Positions 38,801-50,128 of a stretch of DNA of 64,000 nucleotides are shown here, piece after piece. Each line of letters opens with the position of its first letter. Within the stretch, counting starts at the first letter, position 1. The notes under the pieces were generated by a model. The model searched no databases. It was not told where the DNA came from and saw only the letters and a list, made by a program, of their open reading frames with translations. The stretch is from Sinonovacula constricta (taxonomy: Eukaryota; Mollusca; Bivalvia; Cardiida; Solecurtidae): positions 41,401,137 to 41,465,136 of the forward strand of contig CM017572.1 in NCBI GenBank assembly GCA_007844125.1, written 5' to 3'. The position numbers and the translations under genes were made by a program.

Positions 38801-41800
38801 CCAGGCACTAATTTAATGAGACATTTGTGGATAGTCTCCCCTGAATAATCCCTAAATTCATGTAGTACCATTCATTTGGATTACTCCGGTTTTATTCTTT
38901 TGCTATTTGGAGTGTATGTTAACTTTTCTGCCTTTCTTGTGATATCCATGTTAATCATCCTCAACAAACACTTCCATTTTCTTGTTTAAACAAAACATCT
39001 CTAAGTATTTAAATGGATTTTAAGCTAATATTTATTTATAAGTAAGACATTTCAATATTTGTAATTGCACCATCTGCAACAGAACAGCAATTAAGACCAA
39101 GAAGTCCAACTAAAAGGACCTACTTACTGGGAGACAATTTCCATTTAACCGGCCGCAATAGCTCAGGTGGTAGAGCGTCGGCTTGCGGATCGGGAGGTCG
39201 TGGGTTCGAACCCCGGCCGGGTCTTACCAAAGACTTTAAAGTTGGTAGTAGTGGCTTCCCTCCTAACGCTCAGGGCTAAGGGGACAGCATTACGCCTGAT
39301 TCGTCGGTGTCAGTATAATGGACCGGCCGGGTTCAGTCCCTGGGCAGCTCATAAGTGCCCCTGTGCTATAATGATAGAAATGTCGCTGCGCAGTATCGGC
39401 AAAAATGCCGGCAAATCCCAATCCCATTTCCATTTAACCAATATACCCCATTAAGAAAAGAAGTGATGTAGCACCCCTGCTTACAGTTGGACAATTTCAA
39501 CAGTAGTTCCTTGAATAGTTTTGGTAGATAGCAGATACTGTTCTTGTTTCAGGATTATGTGACTAGGTGTGATTTCATTTACATATCTTCTGGTATGATA
39601 TGGCAGTAAAGACAGCACTTGATCCAACTTAAATAACATTACAGTACCAATTCAGACATTGAATACTTTTTTGTATTTTCCTTACAGAGAGATTGATGAG
39701 GCTGCAGGAGAGTTTGACATTGCAGAGTATTACAGACTACATATTGCAGTTGAACGTATCCGGTGAGTGGCAGTTGTCATATAACTTGATATATCACATA
39801 CCTTTTAAATTTAAAGCATTTTGATCTGTCGAGCACTGGTCATGTTTGAGTCAGTATAAAGTGAGACTGACTCGATAGTGTTTTCTTGTGAGCACCGAGA
39901 ACATGATGCTTACTAACAGGTTTTTATGATGTGCACTGTTGTTACGATAACATGGCATGTAGTAATAGAAATTGACAGTGTGTCAGTGATGATGATTTTT
40001 GGTAATATTTTGGGAAAATAAAACATAGAAAAGTACAAAATTGTGCAACCTCAGTAGCAATAAATGCTTTTCATGATTATCTATCGAGGAAAAATGTAAG
40101 AACAGACCTTGAGGAAATGAACTTTCGCGATTGAATCGACATCGTGGCATCCTTTATGTTGAAATGAGAAGTGTGGAAGGCTTGTAGTACAAAAAAACAG
40201 CATAATTTCATAGGGTATGTGATATAACAAGTACAGGTTTATGTTTCAGTCAATATATAGTTTTGCGGACCTGGCTAATGTTTTATTGACTGTAAAGCCT
40301 GCTCTGCAAAACTATATATTCATCTCAACGCAAGTCTTTATTTGTATATTAACAAGTGGGTTTATTTCCCTATTAAAAGAGGCTTTTGCTAATTTTTGTG
40401 AACACAGTCCTGCTTTAGAAAAATTATCTGTTAATATTTAAGTTAAAGCCTAGATTTTAGCTTCACTTATTGAGGACAATAGGTGCAGCTGTTGTCATGA
40501 CCACCTCATCATTATTGGCATTGGTTTACTTTCTGTTAATGTCCATTTATTGAAAAAACATCAAAGATATTCACTTCAAACTCAGAATACATGTTCGCCC
40601 ATTTCAAAAAGGCACAAAACCCTGAACAATATAAATTTTGGCAGAGTAATGCATTTATTTTCTGTTATGGTAAAGGGTTTTATTGGGTCTATTTCTCAAT
40701 AACTGGATATTCACTTAAAACATGAAATCATTGGTGAAAGTATTCCAGATTATACCAGAATTCTGCATTTTTTGTTCTTCCTTGCTTCATTTTTCTAATT
40801 CTCTTAAATCCGCTGAGAAAAAATGGTGTATGTGTGTGGGGTGCTGCAGTTTATACGTAAATTGATTGAACGAAGTTGGTGGGTTTCCATGGACCTAAAT
40901 ATTTCTGACTAAATAACAGCCAATCATAATTGATCATTTAAAAGTATCAACTAATAATTGATTAATCAACATCAATTCGCCCATTTGCTCTCAACATCTA
41001 CAACTGTAGAAAAGCCTTCTGTGTTTTTTATCTGCGAAGTGTCAAAGCCAATTGCAATAAATATTTTCAATTATGAAGTACTTATCCCCAGGGTACAATA
41101 CAAAAAAGCTTGAAAAAGATGTTAAAAACAAATGGTGATGGGAATGGTTGAGCAAACAAGAAGTACTTCAGAAATAAGTTCCTTTTCTGACTCAAGGTTT
41201 TGCTCACTTTCCAAACAACACATAAATCAGTGGTAATGCTTGGGTGTTATTTTGGCCAATACTATCAGAGTAGTTGTAATTGTTTCCCAAGAAGTTTTAA
41301 AATAGCTTATTTTTCGGGAGCTTCAGGGTGGGGGGCTTCAATGTTGAAAATAATTAATATTTCTGACTTTTTCATCATTAGCTGAACACAAGTCAGCAGC
41401 TTTGTTTTAAGTATAAATCAAAAACAACTGTATTGTATTCTACCCTGGAAAGTTTTGCATCATTAAGATACATACAAATTCTATGACTCCCATCTTACAA
41501 AATATATTTTTTGTTCTATAATCACATAGGGTACCGGAGCTATTGTTTCAACCCTCCATGATTGGATTGGAGCAAGCTGGAATTGCTGAGACCTTGGACT
41601 TTGTCTTCCACAAATATGATGAAGACATACAGAACAAACTAGCTCAGGTGACAACTTTCCTCTGTAATAAGGAATACATTGAATGAACATCAACATAGGA
41701 CTTAGGGGTGCCCATGGCCAAGGGGTCACCATCTTCTAACCTAGCAACTTGTCATTATGTGGGTTTCAGTCCCTGTAGGGGCATGAACTTTTATGTGGGG

Positions 41801-43944
41801 AATTCTTCTAGCGGATTTGTCTGTAAGTAGTTCTAACAAGGCATAAATATCTGCCGTTTATGAGTGGACGTGGCCAATACGACCATCATGGTGTCCTATG
41901 CGACATTATCTCGTGGAGCTAAAATTAGAATGCTGGTTTTTCCCAGTCATATAACCAGTTGAGCTAACTACATCATGCATAAAGTCTGAGTCAGTGAGTG
42001 CTTTTTAAAATTTGTCCATTGCAGTCATTCCGGCACTTGAATTGTTTACCAAACAACATTTTGGCTCGATATTACAAATTATTTTATTGCAATATTTGAT
42101 ATATTAAAATAAATATCGCATCCCACATGTTAACATTACTTGTCATTGGCAAACATTCACCCTCTGTGAGATGTGATATTATAGTGTGTATGCTATATGG
42201 TGTATATATATACTACAGTATGTGTTCCTGACGGGAGGGTGCGCTAACTTCAAAAATCTGGAGGAGAGAATGAGGAGAGAAGTTCTACAGATGAGACCCT
42301 TCCAGTCAGCCTTCAGTATCTTCACTGCAGGTGTGTTGTGGAGCAGATTATTTCAGTGGTTTTATTCTTCCTAGCAACTATGTCTAACAAATTAAACCAT
42401 GCCTACAGTGTTTGTCTGGTTGCTTGTTAAAATTGTACAAGACAAGTGTGTTGATGCTACCACATGCTCAGCAATGTTCACTGCTAGGATTTTGTTAAAA
42501 TGCACATCTATTTTCATTGCATTAATATATGAATTAGAAATTGATAAAGATCCATATGTCACTAAGGTGCATAGGTGTGTATTAAAAGTTTGTTGTTGTT
42601 TTTCCTATAAGTCCACATTGTTTACATACATTCTTATACATACATGCATAGCCAGTAAAGCTTTGGACCCAAATTTTTATTGGGACCATGACATACCAAA
42701 GTTGTTATAAAAGGTAGTTGTATAGGTAGCTTCCTTGCTTAAGATTAAACATAGATACTGATGTTTCCACAACTACGCAGAATACTAAGACAGAGTGTGG
42801 TCATGACATGCAATGAAATTATAGGCAGCACCATAATTATCTTCTTCTAGTGACCACCATTTTTGGAAAACTAAGGTAAATGGTGGGGCATTAAAGCCAA
42901 CAAAAATCACAGCAACACATGTAGGGTCTATATAGTGCCATCTAGTTATTATTGGAGTGGGAAGACCCAAGACATGTATTTAGGAACAGTTACAACGGTA
43001 CAGCCACTATGCTGGAAACATTTCTCACAAGACCATTTGGGGTCATGAGAGAGACTTTGACTCGTAAATTGAGGGGCTTAGGAGTTAATAGTGCTTTTTT
43101 AGAACCATTTTCTTCTACATGGAAGCATGGGGAGTACTATCGACCCACCTAAAGCTGAGCTATTATAAGTCTTCAGCACATCACTGGATGGGTTTAATTA
43201 GGGGGATAATGTCATTGGGTTTATCCAGATTACCAATGATGAACATGTTTAGTTCTTCTGAGGTTTTCCTTTTCCAATAATAGCTGGTGCAAAAAAATGA
43301 TGTTTTACACATGCATACATGCCCAAAGTGACCATAGTTGTGAAGATCATAATACTGCATTAATTGCTTTCTTTCTTGAGTTAATTATCTTGTCGCTCTG
43401 TTATAGTCGCTGACATGTAACTCCTCAGCCCCTCACTATGTGACAAGGTTTCCCAGCTAACCTGCAGTGCAGCAGTGGTTCTACCCAGACATAAGTCTGT
43501 GATCTCCCTCCACCAATAAATATTGGGATGTTGTCAATCTGATCATAATTGTGTTGGTGCGATTTACACACACACAAAAAAAACACAATTATGTCCATAT
43601 AACAGCATAAAAAAAAAATTATAGCTCCAAGAAGTGTTACATTATTTGTTGACAATTGTATACATACTTAAAATAGTCCTAGTTATTATCAAATGACTAT
43701 GACACTAAATTGATTAATCCATTTCTTATTCTGATTCATAATTTTCACCTGTCATGATTTGTCACTTCTCCCAGGCAATCCCAGTCAGGATGCATGGTAT
43801 GGTGCCAGGAAGTGGGTTGCCTCCCCTGTGGTGGCAGATTATTGGATCTCGCGGGCAGAGTACCAGGAGAAAGGAGGCGACTATTTGAAAGAGTTCACTG
43901 CTTCGAACAAATTCCTGCCTAGACCTGTCCTGACTCCCAAGTGA
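24117..43944 (+). CDS. ACTR5: Actin-related protein 5, INO80 complex subunit, complete in 19 coding exons
   Basis: Nuclear Arp that, with IES6/INO80C, couples the INO80 ATPase to nucleosome sliding. Coding exons: 24117-24240, 24841-24935, 26091-26195, 27889-28000, 28842-28937, 29388-29581, 30087-30203, 32271-32369, 32650-32730, 33006-33137, 33867-34016, 35064-35147, 35347-35455, 35888-35949, 37151-37245, 39688-39762, 41530-41647, 42219-42330, 43775-43944. The sum is 2130 nt, exactly 709 codons plus stop, with every junction in phase. Actin-fold landmarks: phosphate loop 1 ([15 protein letters not shown]), loop 2 ([20 protein letters not shown]), [48 protein letters not shown]-terminal [17 protein letters not shown]. 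Exons 8-15 code the large Arp5-specific insertion: charged coiled coil, then [17 protein letters not shown] and an acidic Ser/Asp/Glu stretch. Human ACTR5 is 607 aa, so the insertion is longer here. TTTGCAG just before the ATG could be an acceptor for a 5' UTR exon. Confidence 0.95.
24360..24540 (+). mobile_element. SINE family C copy in ACTR5 intron 1
   Basis: Sense copy: GTGTGCCAGTGGTTCTACCC, then AGACATTTGTCTGTAGTCTT and GTAGCTGGATGTCACTGTTA in order. The head is diverged. Confidence 0.6.
25424..25742 (+). mobile_element. tRNA-derived SINE, family A, full length
   Basis: Pol III A box (TAGCGCAATCGG) and B box (GGTTCGATCC) lie in a tRNA-like head, followed by a non-tRNA body (GGTAGTGGTATAGCTTCC; GGTATCATGCCAGGTG) and a tail with ATACTGTTGGTGGAACGATA. 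It is flanked by the 9-bp duplication TTCTGGAGT (25415-25423 and 25743-25751). Lies in ACTR5 intron 2, same strand. Confidence 0.85.
25915..26040 (-). mobile_element. SINE family C fragment in ACTR5 intron 2
   Basis: GGAGGAAGACCTCAGACAAA and TCACTGGTGCACTGCCGGTC, then TGGACTGGAACCCACTC, follow the antisense family order. It ends about 50 bp before exon 3. Confidence 0.6.
28180..28640 (+). repeat. Old relic of a GGTCA-rich core-repeat element
   Basis: CAAACTTGGTAGGAACATTG, GGGGCAAAGGTCAAGGT and, about 125 bp on, GGTGCAAAGGTCATGGTC resemble the phrasing of the 145-bp core at 3.1-4.6 kb but are strongly diverged. Lies in ACTR5 intron 4. Confidence 0.4.
29690..29900 (+). mobile_element. SINE family C copy in ACTR5 intron 6
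   Basis: TTTGAGTCCTGTTTGGGGC (B-box side), GACCTGCGGTGCACCGCAGT and CTCCCTCCACCAAATAGCTGG follow the sense order. Confidence 0.6.
30232..30470 (+). mobile_element. SINE family C, near full-length copy in ACTR5 intron 7
   Basis: From GGGGCGCCAATGGCCAAAC through CTCAGCCCCTTAGCC, AGTCCCAGTTGGGGC and CAGACTTAAGTCTGGGGTCT to GCTGGATGTTGCCAATATGA. This copy defines the family layout best on the + strand. Confidence 0.75.
30667..30712. repeat. AT-rich inverted repeat
   Basis: TAATAATTATTAT and ATAATAATTATTA face each other across a few bases. Likely simple-sequence in origin. Confidence 0.5.
31709..32291 (+). repeat. 59-bp tandem array of a 3' splice site plus exon start (ACTR5 intron 7/exon 8)
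   Basis: Ten units, each with a pyrimidine-rich stretch, ATTTCAG and GCCCCTGG. The CAGs start at 31736, 31795, 31854, 31913, 31972, 32031, 32090, 32149, 32209 and 32268: spacing 59, once 60. The last CAG is the acceptor of exon 8. The exon's first 19 bases belong to the repeat; the match ends at 32289-32290. The exon join here is fixed by homology to human ACTR5 (PFAN, then [15 protein letters not shown]). Confidence 0.95.
32757..32817. repeat. (TA)n-(GA)n microsatellite, ACTR5 intron 9
   Basis: A short TA run passes into about 26 GA dinucleotides with one interruption, 30 bp after the exon 9 donor. Confidence 0.95.
34255..34655 (+). repeat. Unclassified dispersed repeat D, copy 1 (ACTR5 intron 11)
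   Basis: Parallels copy 2 at 38757-39136. Both have ATAGTCTCCCCTGAA, TTTGGATTA, AAGTATTTAAA, TTTGTAAT and AAAAGGACCTACTTA in the same order, and both end GAGACAA with a TTNCATTTAACC target. The 69-codon frame at 34383 is repeat sequence. Confidence 0.65.
34670..34968 (+). mobile_element. tRNA-derived SINE, family A, with 14-bp target duplication
   Basis: The A box TGGCGCAGTTGG fits the consensus exactly, with B box GGTTCGATCCC, then the family A body and a TGTTGGTGGGACAATAAA tail. The duplication ACAACTTTCATTTA lies at 34656-34669 and 34969-34982. Inserted at the end of repeat D copy 1. Confidence 0.9.
35156..35205 (+). mobile_element. SINE family A tail fragment beside the exon 12 donor
   Basis: ACTGTTGGTGGGACGATAAA plus an (ACAAAC)n tail begins about 9 bp after the exon 12/intron 12 junction (35147). 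Confidence 0.65.
35505..35866 (+). mobile_element. SINE family C head followed by partial family A copy (ACTR5 intron 13)
   Basis: A family C head (GCCCTTGGTCGAGCGGTTAA, A box) at 35510-35538 is followed from about 35585 by a family A copy with degraded head and intact body (GTAGTTCCACGACTGGTTGG; ATCATGCCAGGTGTCCAC). Confidence 0.65.
37375..38744. mobile_element. hAT-like transposon relic, 1.37 kb (ACTR5 intron 15)
   Basis: The ends are CAGGGTTCGACATTAA and, inverted, CAGGGTTCGACGTTAA. GACCT flanks both sides directly (37370-37374 and 38745-38749). At about 38060-38240 a broken reading ([16 protein letters not shown]; then [20 protein letters not shown]) resembles the zinc-finger N-terminus seen before hAT-type transposases, with cysteines and frame damaged. 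The frames at 37506-38056 show no catalytic domain. hAT duplications are usually 8 bp, so the 5-bp flank is unusual. Confidence 0.65.
38350..38620. repeat. Inverted and direct CTAGTCATA/TTAGTTATA repeats inside the hAT relic
   Basis: TCTAGTCATATAGGTATGG, TTTCTAGTCATATAAT and the inverse ATATTAGACTAGAAAA alternate. A direct duplication of TAGTTATATTGGTATGTTAT follows at about 38540 and 38561. Confidence 0.5.
38757..39136 (+). repeat. Unclassified dispersed repeat D, copy 2 (ACTR5 intron 15)
   Basis: Collinear with copy 1 at 34255-34655 over about 350 bp with moderate divergence. It starts just after the hAT relic and ends at a SINE. Confidence 0.65.
39151..39425 (+). mobile_element. tRNA-derived SINE, family B, with 14-bp target duplication
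   Basis: A box TAGCTCAGGTGG and B box GGTTCGAACCC, with a body distinct from family A (CTTCCCTCCTAACGCTCAGG; GTGCCCCTGTGCTATAATGA; AAAATGCCGGCAAATCCC). The duplication ATTTCCATTTAACC lies at 39137-39150 and 39426-39439. Acceptor-stem pairing is poor, so this is a SINE head rather than a tRNA gene. Confidence 0.85.
39450..39645 (+). mobile_element. Old SINE family A body (ACTR5 intron 15)
   Basis: TAGTTCCTTGAATAGTTTTG, CAGGATTATGTGACTAGGTG, TGGTATGATATGGCAGTAAA and GACAGCACTTGAT follow the family A order at high divergence. Confidence 0.5.
41704..41915 (+). mobile_element. SINE family C, diverged full-length copy (ACTR5 intron 17)
   Basis: Head GGGGTGCCCATGGCCAAGG, B-box remnant GGGTTTCAGTCCC, tail GTGGCCAATACGACCATCAT. 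Confidence 0.65.
42655..42910 (+). mobile_element. Old SINE family A copy (ACTR5 intron 18)
   Basis: GACATACCAAAGTTGTTATA, TAGCTTCCTTGCTTAAG, TTTCCACAACT and ATGGTGGGGCATTAAAGCC follow the family A order. Confidence 0.55.
43385..43570 (+). mobile_element. SINE family C copy (ACTR5 intron 18)
   Basis: GTCGCTGACATGTAACTCCT, CAGCTAACCTGCAGTGCAGC, CAGACATAAGTCTGTGATCT and ATAATTGTGTTGGTGCGATT follow the sense order. The B-box part is partly deleted. Confidence 0.65.
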
Positions 43945-45128
43945 AAATACCTGCATCACATCAGGGGCTATGTCAAAAGTCGAAGGACAAAGAAAAAAAT
44001 GACCTTGTTACAAGTGTGTTTCCAGCAAAATTGAGACAAAACTTCATAAGGTTAAACAAATATCTGCCCAGACTTGTCCAGACTTATTAAGTGAATATCT
44101 TTTAGATGGGCTTCATATACAGTCATTATGAGTCAATCTCTCAAGAGTCACATTTGCACAGTATCGGGAGATGGGAGGAATATTAATGTTTTAAAAACAG
44201 TTTACATCATCAAACAAGTACATCCCTTGACATGTACTGGTAGCCAGGTTAAGCTCGCATACAATTCTAGTGGATATATAGTCTGTACCTGAAGTATGTG
44301 TATGTAGTACATTGCTGTAGTAGTACTTTCTAATTGTGTGTGTGTTTTTATTGTATTAAATATGGCAAAAAATTAAAAAAGAAATTTCCTATTTTTGAGT
44401 GAACAAAATATATTGGCAAAAATCGTTATAGCTAAGCACATTAGTATTCCCAAAGTATGTAAAGAGTTCTTGGCCTAGGGTTCTTAACTATAGTTTAAGC
44501 AGATCCAGTTGGTCAGATAATACAAACACAATTAAATTTGACGAGACAAATGCTGCAACATAATTTTATACTAATACATATTCTTATAATGTTGGCTGAG
44601 ATTTCTTTTATCTATTACTGATCTGTTTTTGTGTATAATTATGACTTTTTCACAGTAAATACTAGTTTGTTTGCTTTATTATGTTGATGATATGTATCAA
44701 ATTGTTTAAATGACAAACTTTTTAAATACTGTATGTATAGAGATCTACATGTACTAAGTGATTTACAGATGTTACAGAGTTTCCTTATGAAATTTTTTGT
44801 CAATGTTACCATGTTTATAATAACACACTGTTGTAATTGTAGAAATCCTACATTTATTTGGTACCTTTTTCTTATTTGCATCTCTGGTCAAGCTGTTGTT
44901 TTCATAAATTGGGGGGAAAAACATAGCTGATAAAAGTTGTTCTGCAAACCCTATGTTCGAGTGTTGGTTGGAATGAAAAATTGTATTCCAGCTTTGGCTC
45001 GTCCATGACATTTGCACTTAAAATTGGTCTGTTCCTTTTTACAATTCATATCAATTTGTCCCTTACCAACAACGTTCTTCTACATTATACACATTCAATA
45101 ACATAGTGTATGGGATTTTTTCAATAAA
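43945..45128 (+). other. ACTR5 3' UTR
   Basis: No competing coding signal after the stop. ATTAAA occurs near 44356 and AATAAA at 45123-45128; either could end transcripts. The frames at 44639-45017 lie in AT-rich sequence and overlap on both strands. Confidence 0.5.
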
Positions 45129-46244
45129 CTTGATCAATGAGTAGTTTAGTTTGTTTATAAAACTCATTCAATAATCTGTTGCTTATTTATTAAATTCACT
45201 CAATAATCTTTCTGATTTTACCCATTCAATGAGTCTATTACAGATATTATTATGTCCCTTTAACCTTTGTCGAAAAAGCTTAAAGTACCATTTAAAATGT
45301 TTGTTAATATAACTTAAATAACTTTCTTGTATTCACAACAGTTGCATTATTGCGCATTTAATTAAAACAAATATATTAAGGGAAGTAACTATGACTGCAT
45401 TGTATTTGTCTGTTTGGGTTATTTCCCCTGACTCACGATCTCCTACGCGATCTCGTACTCGTTCCTTTATTCATGCAAGTCTGAATGCAAGAAAAGTCGT
45501 TAATGTGAAACATCAAAGGCGACGCATAAACTGGAACCAGTTAAAGCAATATGGTAGGAATTAACAAAGATATATTTGAAAAGTGTTTATTTGAAGATTT
45601 TGAATTTCAGTATACTATAAAAAAAATCTGAAGGAAAAATATGTATAACGTATTGGCCTATTCATGAGACCATAGAATGGTTAAAAACAAAATGAAAGCA
45701 AAACGTGACACCATTTAATAGGTTTTCCAAGAGGTTACATGCATAGAAAAAAGTTGCCAAAATTATTATAAATAAAAATGAAACTAAAATATACTAGCAG
45801 AAATTAAACATTTGTATCAGCCTTACATTACACAAATAATTATTGCTCATGTAGTACATTTCTGGAACATAGTATTATGTGTACAAAGAACAATGTTTAA
45901 TATTTCCTAAACTTAACCTACTTCTCACATTTAAAGTGACATGAGATAAACAGTAAAGACAAAACGATCTAGTATGTCCTTAATCCCGATGGAACTTCTG
46001 TTGTAACAAAGCAATGTAATTACCGAAGTATGTGCTACTGTGGTTAATAATTACACACTGAGCTAACATTAAGAATACAACTTAACAAAAAGTTGCTGTC
46101 AAGTGAGAGGTAGTTTGTCATTCAATAGAGGAAAGAAATAATGCAAAAACTAATCTTATTGTCCAAAATGGATATTACTTTCTAGTAAATCTGGGTGTAA
46201 GGACGTTATAATTCTGTTTTTGCAAGATGTTTGTGGAATAAATG

Positions 46245-46320
46245 TCAGGTCTAGGATTTGAACCCACAACCCTCCGATACTGGGTCTATAACCTTAACCT
46301 CTTGGCCAAGAACACTTCAA
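46245..46320 (-). mobile_element. tRNA-like SINE head fragment
   Basis: Reversed, it reads TCTTGGCCAAGAGGTTAAGG (A box) and, about 30 bp on, GGGTTCAAATCC (B box). Confidence 0.55.
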
Positions 46321-49300
46321 GCGTATTATAAATGCAGTCTTGGTGTGTTGAACGTTTCTCTTATGCAATAAACATCCGAATCTTTAATAAGATCCTTTTG
46401 AAAACTAAACTTGTCGTGACGGGGGTCGCGACGGGGTTAGGGATTGAATTTGAAACCGATCCAGAGTCGAAAAAACAATAACTGACCACAAACACTTCAG
46501 AGATGCTATGAAATCATTACTGCACGCTGGCAGCACTGTAAATGCTATTTTAAGGTCTGCGGGGACCTTACAGAAATCGTTAATGTATCTTAAAATGTTG
46601 CATAAACATTGGATCTAAAGTCATATTTTACCATGCATACTCAATAGAGTAGACCGAAGAGCATTCGTATCGTGAGTAAGGGCGTATAGAGTCTCCATGT
46701 ACATTTAGTTAAAGGTTTAGAATTTTTAATATAAAAAAGAAATAAACCAAAGTATCTAGTTTTTACCATGTTTGCATAAAAGTTAGACATACAAAAAAAA
46801 AAAAAAAAGTAATTGATCAAAAATAGAACGCCGTTTACCGAATTAGGACCCGTATTTTATCAATGTTAGAAGGGACAGTAAGCGTAAATGTGCACCGGAA
46901 GTAGTACCCCTGACAGTTTGTTGTTGATATTTTAAGATTGATTCTTTTATTTTTGACGGATTTGCTATAATGAAGATAAATTTGGTGCAAAAACAAAGCT
47001 AAAACATTGTGAAGTTATAAAAATCCAACGTAACTGCACTCTTAATATGCTCAATAATGAACTGATCCATTTAGACCGGAACTGATAATTTCACTGAAAT
47101 GTGTAAGTTTACAGCGGTGGTAAGCGTTTTTGCAACACAACTTTTCTTCGCAGAGGCGACTTAAATTGCTCTTTCTCAGTATATGTAGTTTTGTGGTTTC
47201 TCAAAAAATGGTTCGCTGTTAACTTGCTTCCAAAGTTGTGGCATTTACTATACAGTAAAGAACAAATTCATTTATTGTCGTGTAACCTATAAAAATCCGC
47301 AATACAAATTTTCCCCATGTGCACATTTTAGTGAGCATTCCATATATAGGCGTCGAACTGGAGCGCGTCGCCATTCACTCACTTATTCAATCACCCAGGC
47401 CTTAATTCATTTTTTCCTTCATATGTTCGTTCTTTCCTAATTCAATATAGTTACACTACCGTGTATATTTTGCAAAAAGAAACAATTACCATTCCTAATT
47501 CTTTTGTATGTTTACAAATATGTTTTTATCTACATTTAAAATAATGTTCAGTACATTTTTTGTATAAAGAAATCTTTGTGTAAATCCTTTGGAGAAAATA
47601 TTAAACACGATTGACAAACAAAAACAGCCATATTTATCATAAAATACTGTAGCAGATTCTAAGCTTCCCATCGATATCACTTTTGTGGTATGGTACATTT
47701 ATTAAATAAGAGAACAGTGAAGCTCGACTAATGAATAGCTAGAAAGTATTTTGTAAGCTTGATAGTACTTGCATGCAAAATTGTAACCTATCATAAAGGC
47801 CTTTCTGGAACTATCAAATGATATATGTAGGTATGGTAAATAGGACGGCATTTGTAAAATTGTATTCTAATCTATTAGCACATAGTCCTGATTTGTAATA
47901 CTACTGCGTTCATTCACTTTAAACCAAGTATAAATAGATAACACGTTTATTAATATGGAAACATAAATTGTTATATGGAGTTGATAAATGCACCCGAAGC
48001 TGCAGGTATGGCTCTGACCTTGGTTTTTTGCTCTGGCCAATTGTATGCGCGAGACATATTAAAGAGTGTGCTTTTCAGAGTGTGAAATTTGATTGAATAC
48101 CTCTGAAAACTGGCAAAGCTTTGACCGAGTTAATACATAGCATATGAATGAATTTAGATATCACATTTAATCTGACGTTGACCTTAATGAATGCACTGTA
48201 AATGTTCTTCGTGGCATACTTTCATGTGTGTGACTTGGAAAAATATGAAAATGTCCTATAATGGTTTCTACAGAATTCGACATCTTAGTGACGCAATGTG
48301 CAACTTTAACATGTAGAACGCCTGATTTCATTTGGATGGCATATATTTGTCTATTAGCTTTAAAGTTGAAGCTTAAATTTACTCATATGTACCGCCTTGG
48401 ATAATCAATTAAATATCATCCAGCAATTATCTAGCGTAGTCTATGCAGTATGTGTATGCTAAAGGTAACTAAGTACCGAAATGGAAAGACATTTTTATAT
48501 CAATTCGCAATGGTTAATTACCTGTGTCAGTCACTGAAACTGGCATGTAGGTGGTGGTTCTCCACGTAAAAACACAATCTTGCCATTCTTTAGGCTAGCA
48601 TTGGCATTGTTGTAATAAATAGTTGTCTTGCAGATGTGTTTCTTCTGGGGATAATACAGTTTCTACTTGTCCGATGAAAAGAAAATACCAATAAGCCAGT
48701 TTTAGACTTATTTTCTTGTTCTGCTATTCAACATTTCTTTTTGACTGCCATGAATCTTCTTCGTTTTTATTGTATTTAACGTGTGTGCACTCATTTGCAT
48801 TATGATATGTTGCTGAAAACACGTTATAGGTTTAGCTCGACAATGAAGGAATAATTCAGGAACAAGTGAGGTATGTCATGCACATGTAATCATACACTTA
48901 ATGTTAACCAGATCACTCTAAAGCTTAACAATAACAAACTCACAATTTTTGAAAATGCCCTCAGTAAAAACTGTTGACATTGTAACTACGTAGAGACTCA
49001 GAAATTCCAACAACATATTTACTACCTTTAAGACACAATGTTCCATATATAAGATAAGATGTTTTAACACCATCTGGCCAATGGTTTTATCTCGGCTAAT
49101 TACCACTAATTACTACTGATGATGTACTGCACGTGATCTGTTTCATAGATTATATTGTAATTACCTTATTACAATACATGATTACGTCAGATGACACGTG
49201 CTAAGTCGCAAAATCTGATGTTAAGCCTTATTTACTGATACAAATCTATTCACACGTGTGTACTCGGAATTATAATTACATCTTTCAAAATTTGACAACA

Positions 49301-49660
49301 TGTATTGTAACTTTAACAAGTTTATTGGAAGATTTAATTAGGATAAAGCGATTTTATTTGACATTTCACAGAAGACTATAAAGAGAAGTTTCTTGTGAAG
49401 AAAGGGATATTTTACTTTGGACAGTGGTGTCGACACTTTCATCAAAAAACGAGGTACACTTTCTTACCCTTTTCATGTCAATAAAAATATATATATATAT
49501 TTTTTTTATTTTTTTTATTTTTATTTTTTTTTGTTAACTGTAAAATGTCTAGATGTGACCGAGTCAACTCAGTACATATTGTAATATATCAACTGGAAGA
49601 GTTGCATGCGTCAATTACCTTTAATTGCCAATATCAAAAGGTAAAGCAGAAAGATTACCG

Positions 49661-49860
49661 ACAATTCTCTTAATAGTCACATAATGTTATACATCTTTTA
49701 AAACATTTATGTAATTCTCTAAATAGTCACTAACGTTATAAATCTTGAGAGAGAAAAACAAATTCGTGTAAAACATCCACGTAATTCCCTCAATAGTCAC
49801 TAAAAATATACATTTTGTATAACATTCGTGAGAAACCATTTATGTAATTCTCTCAGAAGT
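49661..49860. repeat. Four spaced repeats with TAATTCTCTNAATAGTCAC
   Basis: Copies near 49661, 49711, 49781 and 49844, spaced 50, 70 and 63 bp. Most are followed by a T-rich stretch and AAACATTYATG. Confidence 0.65.
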
Positions 49861-50054
49861 CGCTGATGTTGTTAATCTTGTTAAAACATTCATGTAAACG
49901 TTAATATTTAACAGATGACTGGGCTGTTTATAAAGAAATCATGTGCATACATAAATATTATGACCAGACCTATTCATAAAAAAATCACCACATCTGTATC
50001 AGCGTAATACGTTAATTCGGAAATAGATTTTGGTTTTGTGTGTTAGATCGCAGA

Positions 50055-50128
50055 ATAATGCGCGGTGTTGCAATAAGATGCACAGTAATCTGATTATAAT
50101 AACCAAGCATCTGAACACCGTGCATTAT
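50055..50128. repeat. Inverted repeat, 15-bp arms
   Basis: ATAATGCGCGGTGTT (50055-50069) and AACACCGTGCATTAT (50114-50128) pair with one mismatch across a 44-bp loop. A further GATGC/GCATC pair lies inside the loop. Could be a MITE remnant. Confidence 0.6.

Noticed and set aside
39151..39230. tRNA gene candidate
   Set aside because: The D and T arms look good but the acceptor halves do not pair. It is the head of a SINE with a 14-bp duplication.
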